Source: Phoronis ovalis | Taxonomy: Eukaryota > Phoronida > Phoronidae | Direction: 5' to 3' | NCBI GenBank assembly: GCA_028565635.1 | Contig: JAOXYB010032964.1 | Coordinates: 1-14,335, forward strand | DNA: 14,335 bases | Part shown: one piece after another, positions 1 to 8,639 of the stretch | Layout: each line of letters opens with the position of its first letter | Position numbering within the stretch: the stretch's first letter is position 1 | Translations under genes and position numbers: made by a program | Notes under the pieces: generated by a model | Told to the model about the DNA's origin: nothing | Seen by the model: the letters and a program-made list of their open reading frames with translations, nothing else | Databases searched by the model: none

Positions 1-68
1 GTATGTCTATGTCTATGTCTATGTGTATGTCTATGTCTATGTCTATGTTTATGTATATATGTATATTA
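1..68. repeat. TGTCTA hexamer microsatellite
   Basis: The window opens with repeated TGTCTA units, interrupted once by TGTGTA and decaying into TGTTTATG and TATATGTATAT. This is a simple tandem repeat with period 6. It is cut by the window edge, so its full length is unknown. No function is implied. Confidence 0.93.
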
Positions 69-961
69 GTTTATTGTCACAGTAACATATTTTACAAAGT
101 ACATGGACAAATATATTGTAGTACTTTCAGGAAGTGTTGACTTAGCTTTTTGAACATTTAATATAAAAGTATTGTTAGAATTTTCATAACAGTATGGGCA
201 GAACAGTTTGAGTAATATTCCAGACCTGGCTTCTACTTAGAATAAATGTAGTATTTGAAGTGATAGAATTATATTCAAAAGAAGGATTTTGTCTAATAAA
301 AAAGATAATTTATTTTCTCAATCACTGATAAATTTTAATGTAGAAATGTTTTGTTTCTACTAACTTTTCTTTGAGGAAGTACTCAGTGTACAATTTGTAA
401 ATTGTCCAAATGCATGTAGGGAATGTAGTTATAAGGTTACACCATATAAAAAGTTTTTATTGATCTATAATTTTGCTAATATATGTCAAATTAGGGTTAG
501 GCTTAAAAGTCTGTGATCTCTGAGATGAGAATGTATTTGTAAAGGTTACAAAAGAATTATGTAAATTTGTTAATGTATAATTAACATTTCTTATAGTTTT
601 TTTTTTCTATAAAACAAGCCAAAAAGTTTGTAATAAAGTGTCTATATACAGAATAAAATTTAAGCAGGTTGTCAAAGAATAGCTTTTTATAGATAAAAGC
701 TAATTTTTACCTTTTGAAATTTACAATTTGTCATAATACGCAATTATTTTGACCCAAACCAACCTAAATTTTTCAAAAATATACTCAACTGTGTTTCCAA
801 AAACCTAAATTTTCACAACTGGTAAATGTGGTAGCCAGTATAGATTTAGTACCAGAATTATGTAAAATAAATTTGATTTCCTTTGAAAATTAAAATTAGG
901 CTTGGCTCAATTAGAAAAGAGTGTCGATCAGCATCCAATTTTGCAAAGAGAGCAATAGTAG
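69..961. other. AT-rich non-coding stretch, nothing recognised
   Basis: About 890 bases of strongly AT-rich sequence with stops in every frame, short A and T runs, and no motif, tRNA or exon that I can support. It could be intron or intergenic sequence, or a repeat too old to recognise by eye. Confidence 0.6.
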
Positions 962-1600
962 TGTTGAAACAACATCATCAGATTCTGCTGCAGAATAGGC
1001 AATCACCAAACCCTTCCAACTACTTGATCCTGCGCACAGTTTTTAATTAGCTCGATTTGGAACAGCAAATTTATGATAAAATTGTGGTTGGAGAGTTCTT
1101 TTCTGCCCTGTCTGCTTAATTTATTCATGTGATGGCGCAGACAGGCGAGCAAACAGGACAACTGGTACTAAATCTGGTTACCTCAAGATGTTTCCCAACA
1201 TAAAATAGCTGAATTTTGATGACTTATACTACTTGATCATAGATAGACTTAATTGTTGTAATAACTGAAGACAAAGGCGTTAAATAATCTTGTTTTCTAA
1301 AGCCTGCATGAGTGTCCAACTTACATCCATATAGTAGAATAGAGAAACAGGAAGCTTTGAATATGTCGATTTTCAGTTGGATAGGGACTGAAATTGATTT
1401 CCAAAGTTTTTCAAGTTTTTCAAACGGCAGGTCCTGCAGGCATATGCTTTTCTCTTGATATCTGAATCCATCAATGACCCAAGATATTTGAAATCAGAAA
1501 CTTCTTGTTGTTGAGTGATAAAGAGTCTGATTAAGAGAATTGGTTACTCATGAATTTAGTTTTACTGATATTTATCTTGAGAGCCAATGAGAAAGCATTA
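962..1600 (-). pseudogene. LINE (non-LTR retrotransposon) reverse transcriptase, 3' fragment
   Basis: Read on the minus strand, several pieces in shifting frames follow the order of the C-terminal part of a LINE reverse transcriptase. LKINISKTKF lies near 1584-1555. VSDFKYLGSLMDSD follows near 1507-1463. Next is LWKSISVPIQLKIDIFKAS, then SILLYG near 1347-1326. Past degenerate sequence come a SRQGRKEL segment and finally WKGLVIAYSAAESDDVV near 1010-965. The KYLGS and LLYG motifs are typical of this enzyme group. The upstream palm motifs, including the catalytic YADD region, and the endonuclease are absent. Frame changes and stops show that it is dead. I cannot assign a clade safely. The element is 5'-truncated, as LINE insertions commonly are. 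No poly(A) tail or target-site duplication is evident. Confidence 0.72.
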
Positions 1601-1792
1601 TCTTACACAGCGGATATTAGCCTATAATCGACAGATGCTAGAAAAGAGGCGTCAGCCTCCAAGTATATGAAAAATAATGAAACTGAAGCTAAAAATAAAA
1701 CCCAGAAAGCTAATTATGTTGAGGAAGATACCTGTAAGGCATATTCCATGTTACCAACCCTGGAGCTACAGCCTATACAGTCAACATTGAAC

Positions 1793-2310
1793 TGGTAGTC
1801 AGATGGACATTACATTTACAGAGTGGATAAAAGCATGATATTTGGTAGAAAGCTTCTTTTGGATATAAAAAGCAAATTTAGAGTGGGAGCCATCTTGAAT
1901 TTTGTCCGGTACTGCTATGGGGCACCATAATTCAATATGGCTGCCATATAACTTGAACGCACCAATAAAAACTGGTTATAAGGTTGGTATTTATATATTT
2001 TAATTGCAAAGGAGTGCTTGAATTGTTGCAAGACTGACTCAAGAACAATTTCAGATGACTCCGAAGAAAACGTCATGAAATTCAAAGATGGCTGAAAAAT
2101 CTGGCCAAGATGGCAACCAGTTTTTTTTGGTATATTTTGTGTAATATAAGAGCACATTTTACTGAAAAAAATTGGAAAAATAGGCTAAAATTGTGAAATA
2201 TATTAGTCACTTTATAAAAGGTGAAGCCATTGTCCTGTTGAAGTAAGACTGACTTAAATATTTTATTAAAAAACGAATATCAGATCCAAGATGGCCCTTA
2301 AGAATAGAGA
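1793..2310 (-). repeat. Left arm of a large inverted repeat (CAAGATGGC-rich family)
   Basis: The reverse complement of this segment aligns by eye with 6665-7115. The best-conserved core, 1873-1915, contains GAGTGGGAGCCATCTTG and TTTTGTCCGGTACTGCT and is nearly identical to the reverse complement of 6989-7034. Outward from the core, the block GAGTGGATAAAAGCATGA is shared. Inward, copies of CAAGATGGC or CAATATGGC and an AAGACTGAC block keep roughly the same spacing in both arms. Identity falls from about 90% in the core to marginal near 2310. Further CAAGATGGC copies at about 2433 and 2452 suggest that the repeat may continue to about 2460. No long coding sequence is supported inside; the minus-strand open frame there is incidental. 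Confidence 0.72.
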
Positions 2311-2460
2311 ATTTGAGAATTATAAAACAAATTAAAGTGGACATTATTTTCCCCTGGAATAAAGACAGATATTTTGCTAGGATACCGAGCCTTGCACAAT
2401 CATGTAGGTATATGATCTCATGTGTGGTTCCAAGATGGCTGATAAATCCAAGATGGTAAC

Positions 2461-2921
2461 CTGATTTGAAGTTAATATCTGTTAGAGATGTGTCAGTGTC
2501 AGCTTGAAAACTTGCAGCCTGAATAAATCCATCCGCTAGTGTTCTGTACAGAAGAACGATAATCCCTTTATTGCTTCTATTATTTTAAGTGTTACGAAAG
2601 TCTTGACATCAATCAAACTGCAGCTTACAATAATAGGCATAACAGTGGACTAAGTGGGTAGGGGAGTCGATCACACACATTCTGTCTTGCCAGAGTTTAT
2701 CTATAATCCGCTAAGCAAAAAACAAGCTTCCCAGCGATACTTATCATGATAGAATAGACGTGGTAGGCGATGATGGATCTCGCAGATAGAAAGGCTTATC
2801 TCGGTGGGCAAAGTCGGATCAAAAGTTATTGACGTAATTATTTCGCTCTTGCAGCTTCTTTGTAGCCTATTGACTATGGTTAAGACCAGACGTTAGTTGA
2901 GAAGGCATGGAACACTAACAG
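2461..2921. other. Unassigned stretch ahead of the conserved-family pseudogene
   Basis: About 460 bases between the left repeat arm and the first recognisable piece of the pseudogene. It is less AT-rich than its surroundings and carries stops in all frames. In position it could hold the decayed N-terminal codons or promoter of the pseudogene, but I see no motif that shows this. Confidence 0.4.
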
Positions 2922-4197
2922 ATGGATTTATTCAGATTGGAAAACTTGGTACATGTTGGTAGTGAAAAAGGAGGTGAACAGGGAGATCTACATGAGTTTT
3001 GTATGTTTGATACCGACAAAAATGTGCGGGCCATTATCTCTGAACTACAGGATTCCTCTTCAGGCTAAGATTGCTGGGTGTGATTTCAATTGTAATCAAG
3101 GCAACGTATCAACCAAATGCCTTGTCCGTATGATAAAGGATTCAAGAGTGTCTGTTAAGTTAACAAGCGACATAGATAAACTTGTACAGTTTGCATTTGG
3201 CACCTTCTTTTTCAATGTGGCTCGTGACCTCCACTCTCTTTATGTGATTCGTCTGTTTGTTAAAGCATTATCCCACAATCAGTTTGATGGTAGAAATGTT
3301 ATTCTCATTTTCAAAGAGGGAATGAGAAGTAGGTTAAAGGACAGCCCGAAAGAACGAGACTGAAAATTTGGTTATTCTGCTCAAAGCTTCTAAAATTGTA
3401 AGAAAGGACATTTAGATATAATGGTTTCAAATTTTCTGGTTGTTGCCAACCAGTATGACAAGAATTTTAAATCTTTCAAGTATCTCTTGTCTATGATCCT
3501 AAATGATTTCACCCTGAAAAATTAAGGCATGAGGCCCAAGCCTATCTATCGATAGGACAGACTGTTCTCTTTACTACTGAGAAGAGGCAACCTGACATGC
3601 ATGCTAGTATGCAACTCCGACTTAATCTTAAACGCGAGTCACCTCTTCCTATATTGGTATTAATATCCATGCGCAAACAAGAAGTAAGAAACTCATCCAG
3701 CAGCTATACCAACAGCTATGGACATCAGTGTTTCCTATAGTAGTCATGTAGCTGGAGAAGTGGATGGCCAGTATTGTCTGTGAGCGATTTCACGATGGCG
3801 TGTGTTTTGTAACTTATCTCCGGAAAGACCCTAGATAATTTTGTTATACCACAATCAAAGCTTTACCACCTACCTTTGTTGTCTATTTCCATGGAACTGG
3901 AATTAGTCTGTTTCAATTATCTTCTAATACAGGGTCTTGCGAGTACATACTACATGTACGTAATAGAATACCACCAGCTGATACCCAAAATCACTCTCTG
4001 TGTCAGAGTTATGCCTCTTTCCCAGCAGTGGCTTTAAATACCACTGCTGCAGCTGTGCCAACTATAGTGATCTGAGACCCATCAAGAGCTGTTTGCTGGA
4101 GGCCCACTGCAAGGAATATGGCTGGGTCAAGCAAATTCTGGAACAGGATGAATTGACCATGGAAGTTGCAATCTCTTGGGCTTCTCCCACTGTTCCA
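2922..4197 (+). pseudogene. Conserved invertebrate multi-copy protein, N-terminal and middle part, frame-shifted
   Basis: A chain of plus-strand fragments hops between all three frames yet keeps the motif order of a large uncharacterised protein family that I recall as multi-copy in molluscs, corals and other invertebrates. In order: GDLHEFCMFDTDKNVR (2922-3068), NVILIFKEGMRSRLKD ending in a stop at 3361, LLKASKIVRKDI near 3380-3412, FKYLLSMILND near 3475-3512, RHEAQAYLSIGQTVLF (3525-3575), GINIHAQTRSKKLIQQLYQ (3656-3712), EKWMASIVCERFHDG (3755-3799), FHGTGISLFQL (3887-3919), SYASFPAVALNTTAAAVP (4007-4060) and EYGWVKQILEQDEL up to AISWAS near 4185. In-frame stops include 3066, 3413, 3749, 3836 and 4073. 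The molecular function of the family is unknown to me. The reading continues after the insert at 5312. Confidence 0.66.
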
Positions 4198-4343
4198 TGT
4201 GTAACAATTTTGTGATCTTAATACTGTATACCTTTTCTCACAGAATCATACAGAGATGAAAATATGCATATTAAGCACATTCTTGAAAATGTAGACTCAG
4301 CAAGATTAAAAATGACACCTAAGCATAATTCAAATTGGGAAAA

Positions 4344-4486
4344 TGACGAGTAGGCATATTTTGATTCATATGTCTATTTATAAAAGATCTCGTCATTAAA
4401 ATGACGAGTAGGCATATTTCGTCATTAAACTGACGAATAAGCATATTTTGATTCTTATTCTATTTATAAAAGATCTCGTCGTTCTT
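4344..4486 (+). repeat. Duplicated TGACGA-TATTTATAAAAG module
   Basis: TGACGAGTAGGCATATT occurs at 4344 and 4402, and the variant TGACGAATAAGCATATT at 4431. The following TATTTATAAAAGATCTCGTC is present at 4375-4394 and 4461-4480. Two full modules therefore lie about 87 bases apart, with one shortened copy between them. In an LTR this would look like a duplicated U3 enhancer block. Confidence 0.85.
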
Positions 4487-4487
4487 G

Positions 4488-4500
4488 CCTATAAAAAGAG
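4488..4500 (+). promoter_or_regulatory. TATA-like box inside the insert
   Basis: CCTATAAAAAGAG follows directly after the duplicated modules and precedes the GA-rich repeats. The match to a TATA box and its position in the insert suggest an RNA polymerase II promoter of the mobile element. There is no direct evidence of transcription. Confidence 0.35.
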
Positions 4501-4590
4501 AGTGTTTTTGTCATTCTGGAGTCGAGTTAAAATAAAATAGGAGAGAGAGAGAAGTGTGTTAGAGTTGGTTACCGACAGTTAGAGTAATAG

Positions 4591-4647
4591 AGTCGAGTTG
4601 AAAGAAAAGAGTCGAGTTGAAAGAAAATAGTCGAGTTGAAAGAAAAT
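4591..4647 (+). repeat. Three tandem 19-bp repeats (GA-rich)
   Basis: AGTCGAGTTGAAAGAAAA plus one variable base is repeated three times head to tail. Looser GTCGAGTT copies occur at about 4521 and 4670. The surrounding 4535-4800 is purine-rich on the plus strand, including a GAGAGAGAGAGA run. Confidence 0.9.
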
Positions 4648-5311
4648 AGTAGAGTGATAGAGTTTTAGGGTCGAGTTTAAATAAAATTGTGAAGTTGAGT
4701 TAAAAGTTAGAATAGTACGGAAGACAGGCAGAGAAAAGTAGTTAAGAGTTAAGTTAAATAGTGAATAAGAAAATTAGCAGAGATCGAACGAGACGGGTTA
4801 TATTTTAGAAGAAAGTTTGAGCTACATTGATTAAAAGGGAGATTGAAATTACGAGAAACGATACGGAAGATATATTAGAGAGTAATTAATTTATTTACCT
4901 AGAACTTTTTATGATCCTTTACATCAAATTTGTTGTCGAAATTAATCGAAATATAGCTACGATACGTAAAATCCTTTGTGTTGAACTGAATTTCAGGACG
5001 TTTGAGTTCCAGGCATCATAAAAGCACCATGCAGTTTCAGATAATCCTACAGAAACTTTTCAGTACAGAATATTCCTTGAACTGTCTCTGATTGTATCTC
5101 ATAGTAAGCAATTACTAATCCACATATAAATAAATAAAATAAGAGATTTTATCCAGCGAGTAGAAACAACGGCGACATACTTCCGTATTCAAATTTGTAA
5201 GTTGATCTGTCCAGGAACAGGACTTCGCGGAATAATAAATTCCGCAATTTTAGTTAGTAAAATACTCATTGGAGGCAGAAAATCGATTACCTGACCTAAA
5301 ATCCTAACACA

Positions 5312-6410
5312 TGAGAAGACTGCCTCCCCAGCCATGATAAAACATGGCATCAATGTCATAAAGCAAGCTATTAATTTTCTTAATCGTGGTCAAATTCCGG
5401 TTGCTACATTGACCAGAGTCTGCCCTTTGGCAAAGTGTGTGCAGTGGAAAAACCATTATTTTGTTATAGGCATGTTCATCAAGTCGTGCTTTTAACCTTA
5501 CATGATTTCCGTCAGGAAACATTCCTTCATTCTGTGGATTCACATGCATGATGATACCTCCAGGATATTCTGGTAAGACAGTATACAACAGATGAATCCT
5601 AATTTGCTGTTCTGGAATCTTATTTTTGAGATATGAAACTCTCATGGACCCTTATCTTTATCAGGACTCGCAGAGAGAAAAGTAGCAAACTAGCAACCTT
5701 TTTGATACCATTAGAAGTATAGGGAACCCATTTCTGAACAATTTCTCTGATCTAGTTACAATTGACAGCCGGGATTGCGTGGATGATTCGGTGTCAGTCA
5801 AAATAAGAACATTGGAGGATCGAGGCAAAACCCAGTAACAGAATTCGTCGGGAATGTCATAGATACACTATCACATCAAGAATTCTCTTGCTCTCTTCAG
5901 AACTAAATGGAAGGGTTCAATCAAAGCAGGGACAAACGATTAAAGTCTTTAGTAACAATGTTGCTCTCTTTAGCCAGCTACATATTTCTGCTGAATGGGG
6001 GAGGTGACTTGAAAGAATTCTTTACACACTAGATCCAGTCATTTCTACCTTTGTTATTAGACTTTCGCAAGCTTGGCCTAGAAACCATGAAGTCTGAACT
6101 GCTGAAATGCTTGTCCACTACAACTGGAGTCAGCACACTTGTTTTTTTATTCTGTACTTGTTGAGACAGTTTGAAGAAGTGCATAGAGTTGATAGTGTCT
6201 GGGACAGATATGTGGATAACCAGCAGTGAAAATGATCAGACCTTTCCTTCTCCAGAAGGATTTGCATGGGTTAAGGCAAACAGCATCCGGCAGCTTATTG
6301 GGGTAATGATACCAGAGATGTCTAAATCTTACATTGAGTTTCTGAAATATTCTTACAGAGGTAAAAAAAATTTTGAATGCAACTTCTCTGCAGTTGCCAC
6401 AGCAGACTAA
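5312..6410 (+). pseudogene. Conserved invertebrate multi-copy protein, later part, frame-shifted
   Basis: Continuation of the pseudogene beyond the insert. Recognisable pieces, again in changing frames, are SPAMIKHGINVIKQAINFL followed by a GQIPV segment (5325-5420), NNVALFSQLHIS near 5954-5989, GGDLKEFF near 6003-6025, a basic stretch ending in MKSELLKCL at about 6113, FEEVHRVDSVWDRYVDN (6170-6220, stop at 6227), and IPEMSKSYIEFLKYS near 6310-6355, ending in a stop at 6408. The order matches the family as I recall it. The C-terminal third of the family, with its cysteine-rich tail, is missing, so the copy is also truncated at its 3' end. Frame breaks and stops (for example 5493) rule out a working gene. 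Two longish minus-strand open frames here are shadows. Confidence 0.62.
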
Positions 6411-6664
6411 GTGAGTGAAACAGCCCGTCAAAAGATGTGCCAAGACACTATGTGGAGAGTTTTGTCTGCTTTATATTTTTTATATGGCAATAACCTTAAG
6501 TGTCATGCTTCAGTGCCTAATTAGTGTAATACTGACATTTTGAAACCATAAACACACAGCTACCAGTTACGATATTCCTGGGTGAGGATAACAATGCTGC
6601 CATGGTACAGCAAAAAATTTTAAAAACTTTGTAAAAAAATTAATGTACTAAAAATGTTATCTGT
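6411..6664. other. Unassigned stretch between pseudogene and right repeat arm
   Basis: About 250 AT-rich bases with no supported gene. The inverted-repeat homology seen from 6665 onward may extend weakly into it, but I could not align it convincingly. A missing 3' part of the pseudogene would be expected here and is not recognisable. Confidence 0.4.
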
Positions 6665-7115
6665 AAATAATGGTGGCCATATTGAAAAGGAATGAGTATA
6701 ATGTTACTTGTTAAGTCATATTGTTTAAGAAATTACATAAAATCTTACAATTCAATGCTGCTTACTCTAGATTTTTTTGACAAAATAGCACTTTTGGATT
6801 GCCATATTTGATTTGTCAGCCATTTTGGAATTTTATGATGGCATCTTCATGTATAACTGTTTAGGGGTCAGTCTTTTATCAAAGCATGCACTATTTTACT
6901 ACTGAGAAATACTAATGCCCATTTTACAGAATTTGTTTTATTAGCATATCTAGTTCCTGGTGGCCATCTTGGATTTTGGGGCTCCACAGCAGTACCGGAC
7001 AAAATTCAAGATGGCTCCCACTCTAGATTTGCTATTTGTGACTCAAATGACCTGCTTGCCAAATTTCATGCTTTTATCCACTCGGTAAATGTAATTCTGC
7101 TAAGCCACCTGACTA
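6665..7115 (+). repeat. Right arm of a large inverted repeat (CAAGATGGC-rich family)
   Basis: Opposite-strand partner of 1793-2310. The core at 6989-7034 (GCAGTACCGGACAAAATT, then CAAGATGGCTCCCACTCTA) is nearly identical to the complement of the left arm. GCTTTTATCCACTCGGTAAATGTAA at 7070-7094 and CCACCTGACTA at 7104-7114 are the outermost shared blocks. Complements of CAATATGGCC, near 6675, 6800, 6820 and 6962, keep roughly the spacing of the left arm. The arm runs straight into the protease start of the gypsy element. The protease frame happens to stay open backward through part of it, so it might instead be the end of an element's gag region. Confidence 0.7.
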
Positions 7116-7457
7116 TGGGTGGGAAACCACAAGTTATGCAAATTGACACTGGTGCCTCTGTATCCATACTGAGTGAAGTCACGTACAACAACATAAAAGA
7201 TAATGTTTGTCATCTCCGAGACAAATGACATGCTTCAAACTTACACTGGTGAAACTATTCCAGTGTTGGGTAAAATAGTTGTACCTGTTGAGTATGGTAA
7301 CCAGAGTGCTGCACTACATGCTATAGTGGTGAAAGGTGATGGTCCAGATCTGCTAGGAAGAGATTGGCTACAAAGTATTAAACTAAATTGGCAACAAATA
7401 TTGTCAGTTAGTGTTCATAACACAAATCTGCAACATGTTTTGGATAGATATTCATAG
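7115..7457 (+). pseudogene. Retropepsin-like aspartic protease (gypsy), frame-shifted
   Basis: The active-site motif QIDTGASVSIL is encoded at 7139-7171, with the catalytic aspartate at 7145-7147. The frame then breaks: a TGA at 7226 closes the first frame, and the matching sequence continues in another frame as TYTGETIPVLG and GPDLLGRDWLQSIKLNW to a TAG at 7455. The second half carries the hydrophobic-G-R-D segment of retropepsins. The enzyme would have processed the polyprotein as a dimer. The catalytic triplet is intact but the reading frame is not. Confidence 0.88.
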
Positions 7458-8118
7458 GTTTTTGAGGTAGGCCTAGGAAAATTCAGGGGAGTTAAGGCTA
7501 AAATATATGTGGATTCAAATGCTGAACCATGTTGTTTCAAGGCCAGAGCAGTACCTTATGCACAACGTAAGGGGATTGAATCGTCTTGAAAAAGAGGGAA
7601 TTATTTCGAAAGTTGATTTTGCAGATTGGGCGGCACCAATCGTTCCGGTAAGGAAGCAAAATAGATCACTTCGCATTTGTGGTGATTATAAAGTGACAGT
7701 AAACAAAGTATTCAGATTGTATAAATACCCGATTCCTAAAACAGGATCTGTTGGCAGTGTTGGGAAGACTGAGGTGAAAAGTTCACTCAGTTAGACATGT
7801 CTCGGGCATATCAACAGATGAGCCTGGATGAGGATTCAAAGAAATACACTACGATAAACACATTTGAAAGACTTTATCAGTATAACCGTCTAGCATTTGG
7901 AATTTCATCAGCATCAGGAATAGTCCAATGCACAATGGATGGATTGGTATAAGGAATTCCAGGGGTGGTGGTAAGAGTATACTTTTTAGGTGATATCTTA
8001 ATCACGGGTGTTAATGATGGGGAACATCTTGCTAACTTAGGTTTTGTACTATAGAGGTTAGCTGATGCAGGTCTTTGTTTACGACGCAAGAAATATTTGT
8101 TTATGCAAACAACAGAAA
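7458..8118 (+). pseudogene. Reverse transcriptase (gypsy), frame-shifted and truncated
   Basis: Coding homology starts with GKFRGVKAKIYVD. It changes frame near 7575 to LEKEGIISKVDFADWAAPIV and SLRICGDYKVTVNKVF. It changes frame again at 7776, giving EKFTQLDMSRAYQQMSLDE, whose catalytic aspartate is at 7794. LAFGISSASGI follows. Stops lie at 7587, 7792, 7950, 8052 and 8124. The second catalytic motif, expected as YxDD, reads YFLGD at 7980-7994, so one catalytic aspartate is replaced by glycine. After LRRKKYLFMQ the sequence jumps straight to the pre-RNase H segment. The RT thumb and connection region, about 100 codons by comparison with the family, is absent. Confidence 0.9.
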
Positions 8119-8609
8119 GCCTTTGATAAAGCTAAGCAATTTCTACTTTCGTCAGCATTGTTAGTTCATTATGATTTCAAATAAAATACTCGGTTGTGAT
8201 GCTTCACCCTATGGAATAGGTGCAGTCCTTTCACACACATTTGAAGATGGTACTGAGCGACCAATTGGTTACATCTCCAGATCGCTAAATGATGCAGAGA
8301 GAGGATATGCACAAATCGAGAAGGAAGGCTTAGCCATCATTTTTGAGTAAAAAATTTCACCAGTACCTTTATGGAAGACACTTTGAAATTCAGACAGACC
8401 ACAAATCACTACTTGGTTTGTTTAGTGAAAACAAAGCTATTCCCCCAATGGCAGCAGCACACATTCAGCATTGGGCACTTACACTGGCATCATACGAGTA
8501 CACAATTTTGTATAAAAAAGGGAGTCAGCACGGTAACACAGATTTTTTTAGTAGACTACCTATTTCAAATATGCCGGATGAAGTACCAGTGCCAGGTGAT
8601 ACTGTGTAA
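8119..8609 (+). pseudogene. Ribonuclease H domain (gypsy), frame-shifted
   Basis: After [19 protein letters not shown] there is a frame change, then [20 protein letters not shown] with the first catalytic aspartate at 8198, and [10 protein letters not shown] with the catalytic glutamate region. A TAA at 8348 is bypassed by a further frame change into KKFHQYLYGRHFEIQTDHKS (aspartate at 8397) and NTDFFSRLP near 8535. The four acidic positions of the D-E-D-D active site are therefore still visible. The conserved NADALSRLP-type ending has changed to NTDFFSRLP. The last frame ends in a stop at 8607. This domain would have removed the RNA strand during reverse transcription. Confidence 0.9.
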
Positions 8610-8639
8610 CTTATGCATTTATTAAATCAAACACCAGTG

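Larger units (their letters stand above)
4198..5311. mobile_element. Insertion splitting the pseudogene; possible solo LTR
   Basis: Homology to the pseudogene family stops after AISWAS near 4185 and resumes at SPAMIKHG near 5325. I recall only a short linker at this point in the family, so about 1.1 kb is extra. Its ends are mutual inverted repeats: CATGTGTAACAATTTT at 4196-4211, and at 5298-5313 AAAATCCTAACACATG, which matches its complement at 13 of 16 positions. Read as TGTGT...ACACA, this fits an LTR-type terminus. Inside are a duplicated A/T-rich module with TATTTATAAAAG, a TATA-like box at 4489, then GA-rich repeats, a layout resembling U3-R-U5. No flanking target-site duplication is visible (TTCCA on the left, TGAGA on the right) and no coding sequence was found. 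A non-autonomous DNA transposon is the alternative. Confidence 0.5.

Noticed and set aside
1915-2157. Minus-strand open frame of 80 codons
   Set aside because: It lies within the left inverted-repeat arm, has no motif, and the matching arm at 6665-7115 does not preserve it.
5304-5645. Minus-strand open frame of 113 codons
   Set aside because: The plus strand here carries SPAMIKHGINVIKQAINFL and further pseudogene sequence, so this is a shadow on the opposite strand.
6147-6443. Minus-strand open frame of 98 codons with several cysteines
   Set aside because: It lies opposite the VDSVWDRY and IPEMSKSYIEFL blocks of the plus-strand pseudogene. The cysteines show no zinc-finger spacing.
7877-8089. 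Minus-strand open frame of 70 codons
   Set aside because: It is antisense to the reverse transcriptase segment of the gypsy element.
8371-8625. Plus-strand open frame of 84 codons
   Set aside because: Alternative frame of the RNase H region; the adjacent frame carries the conserved TDHKS and NTDFFSRL motifs.
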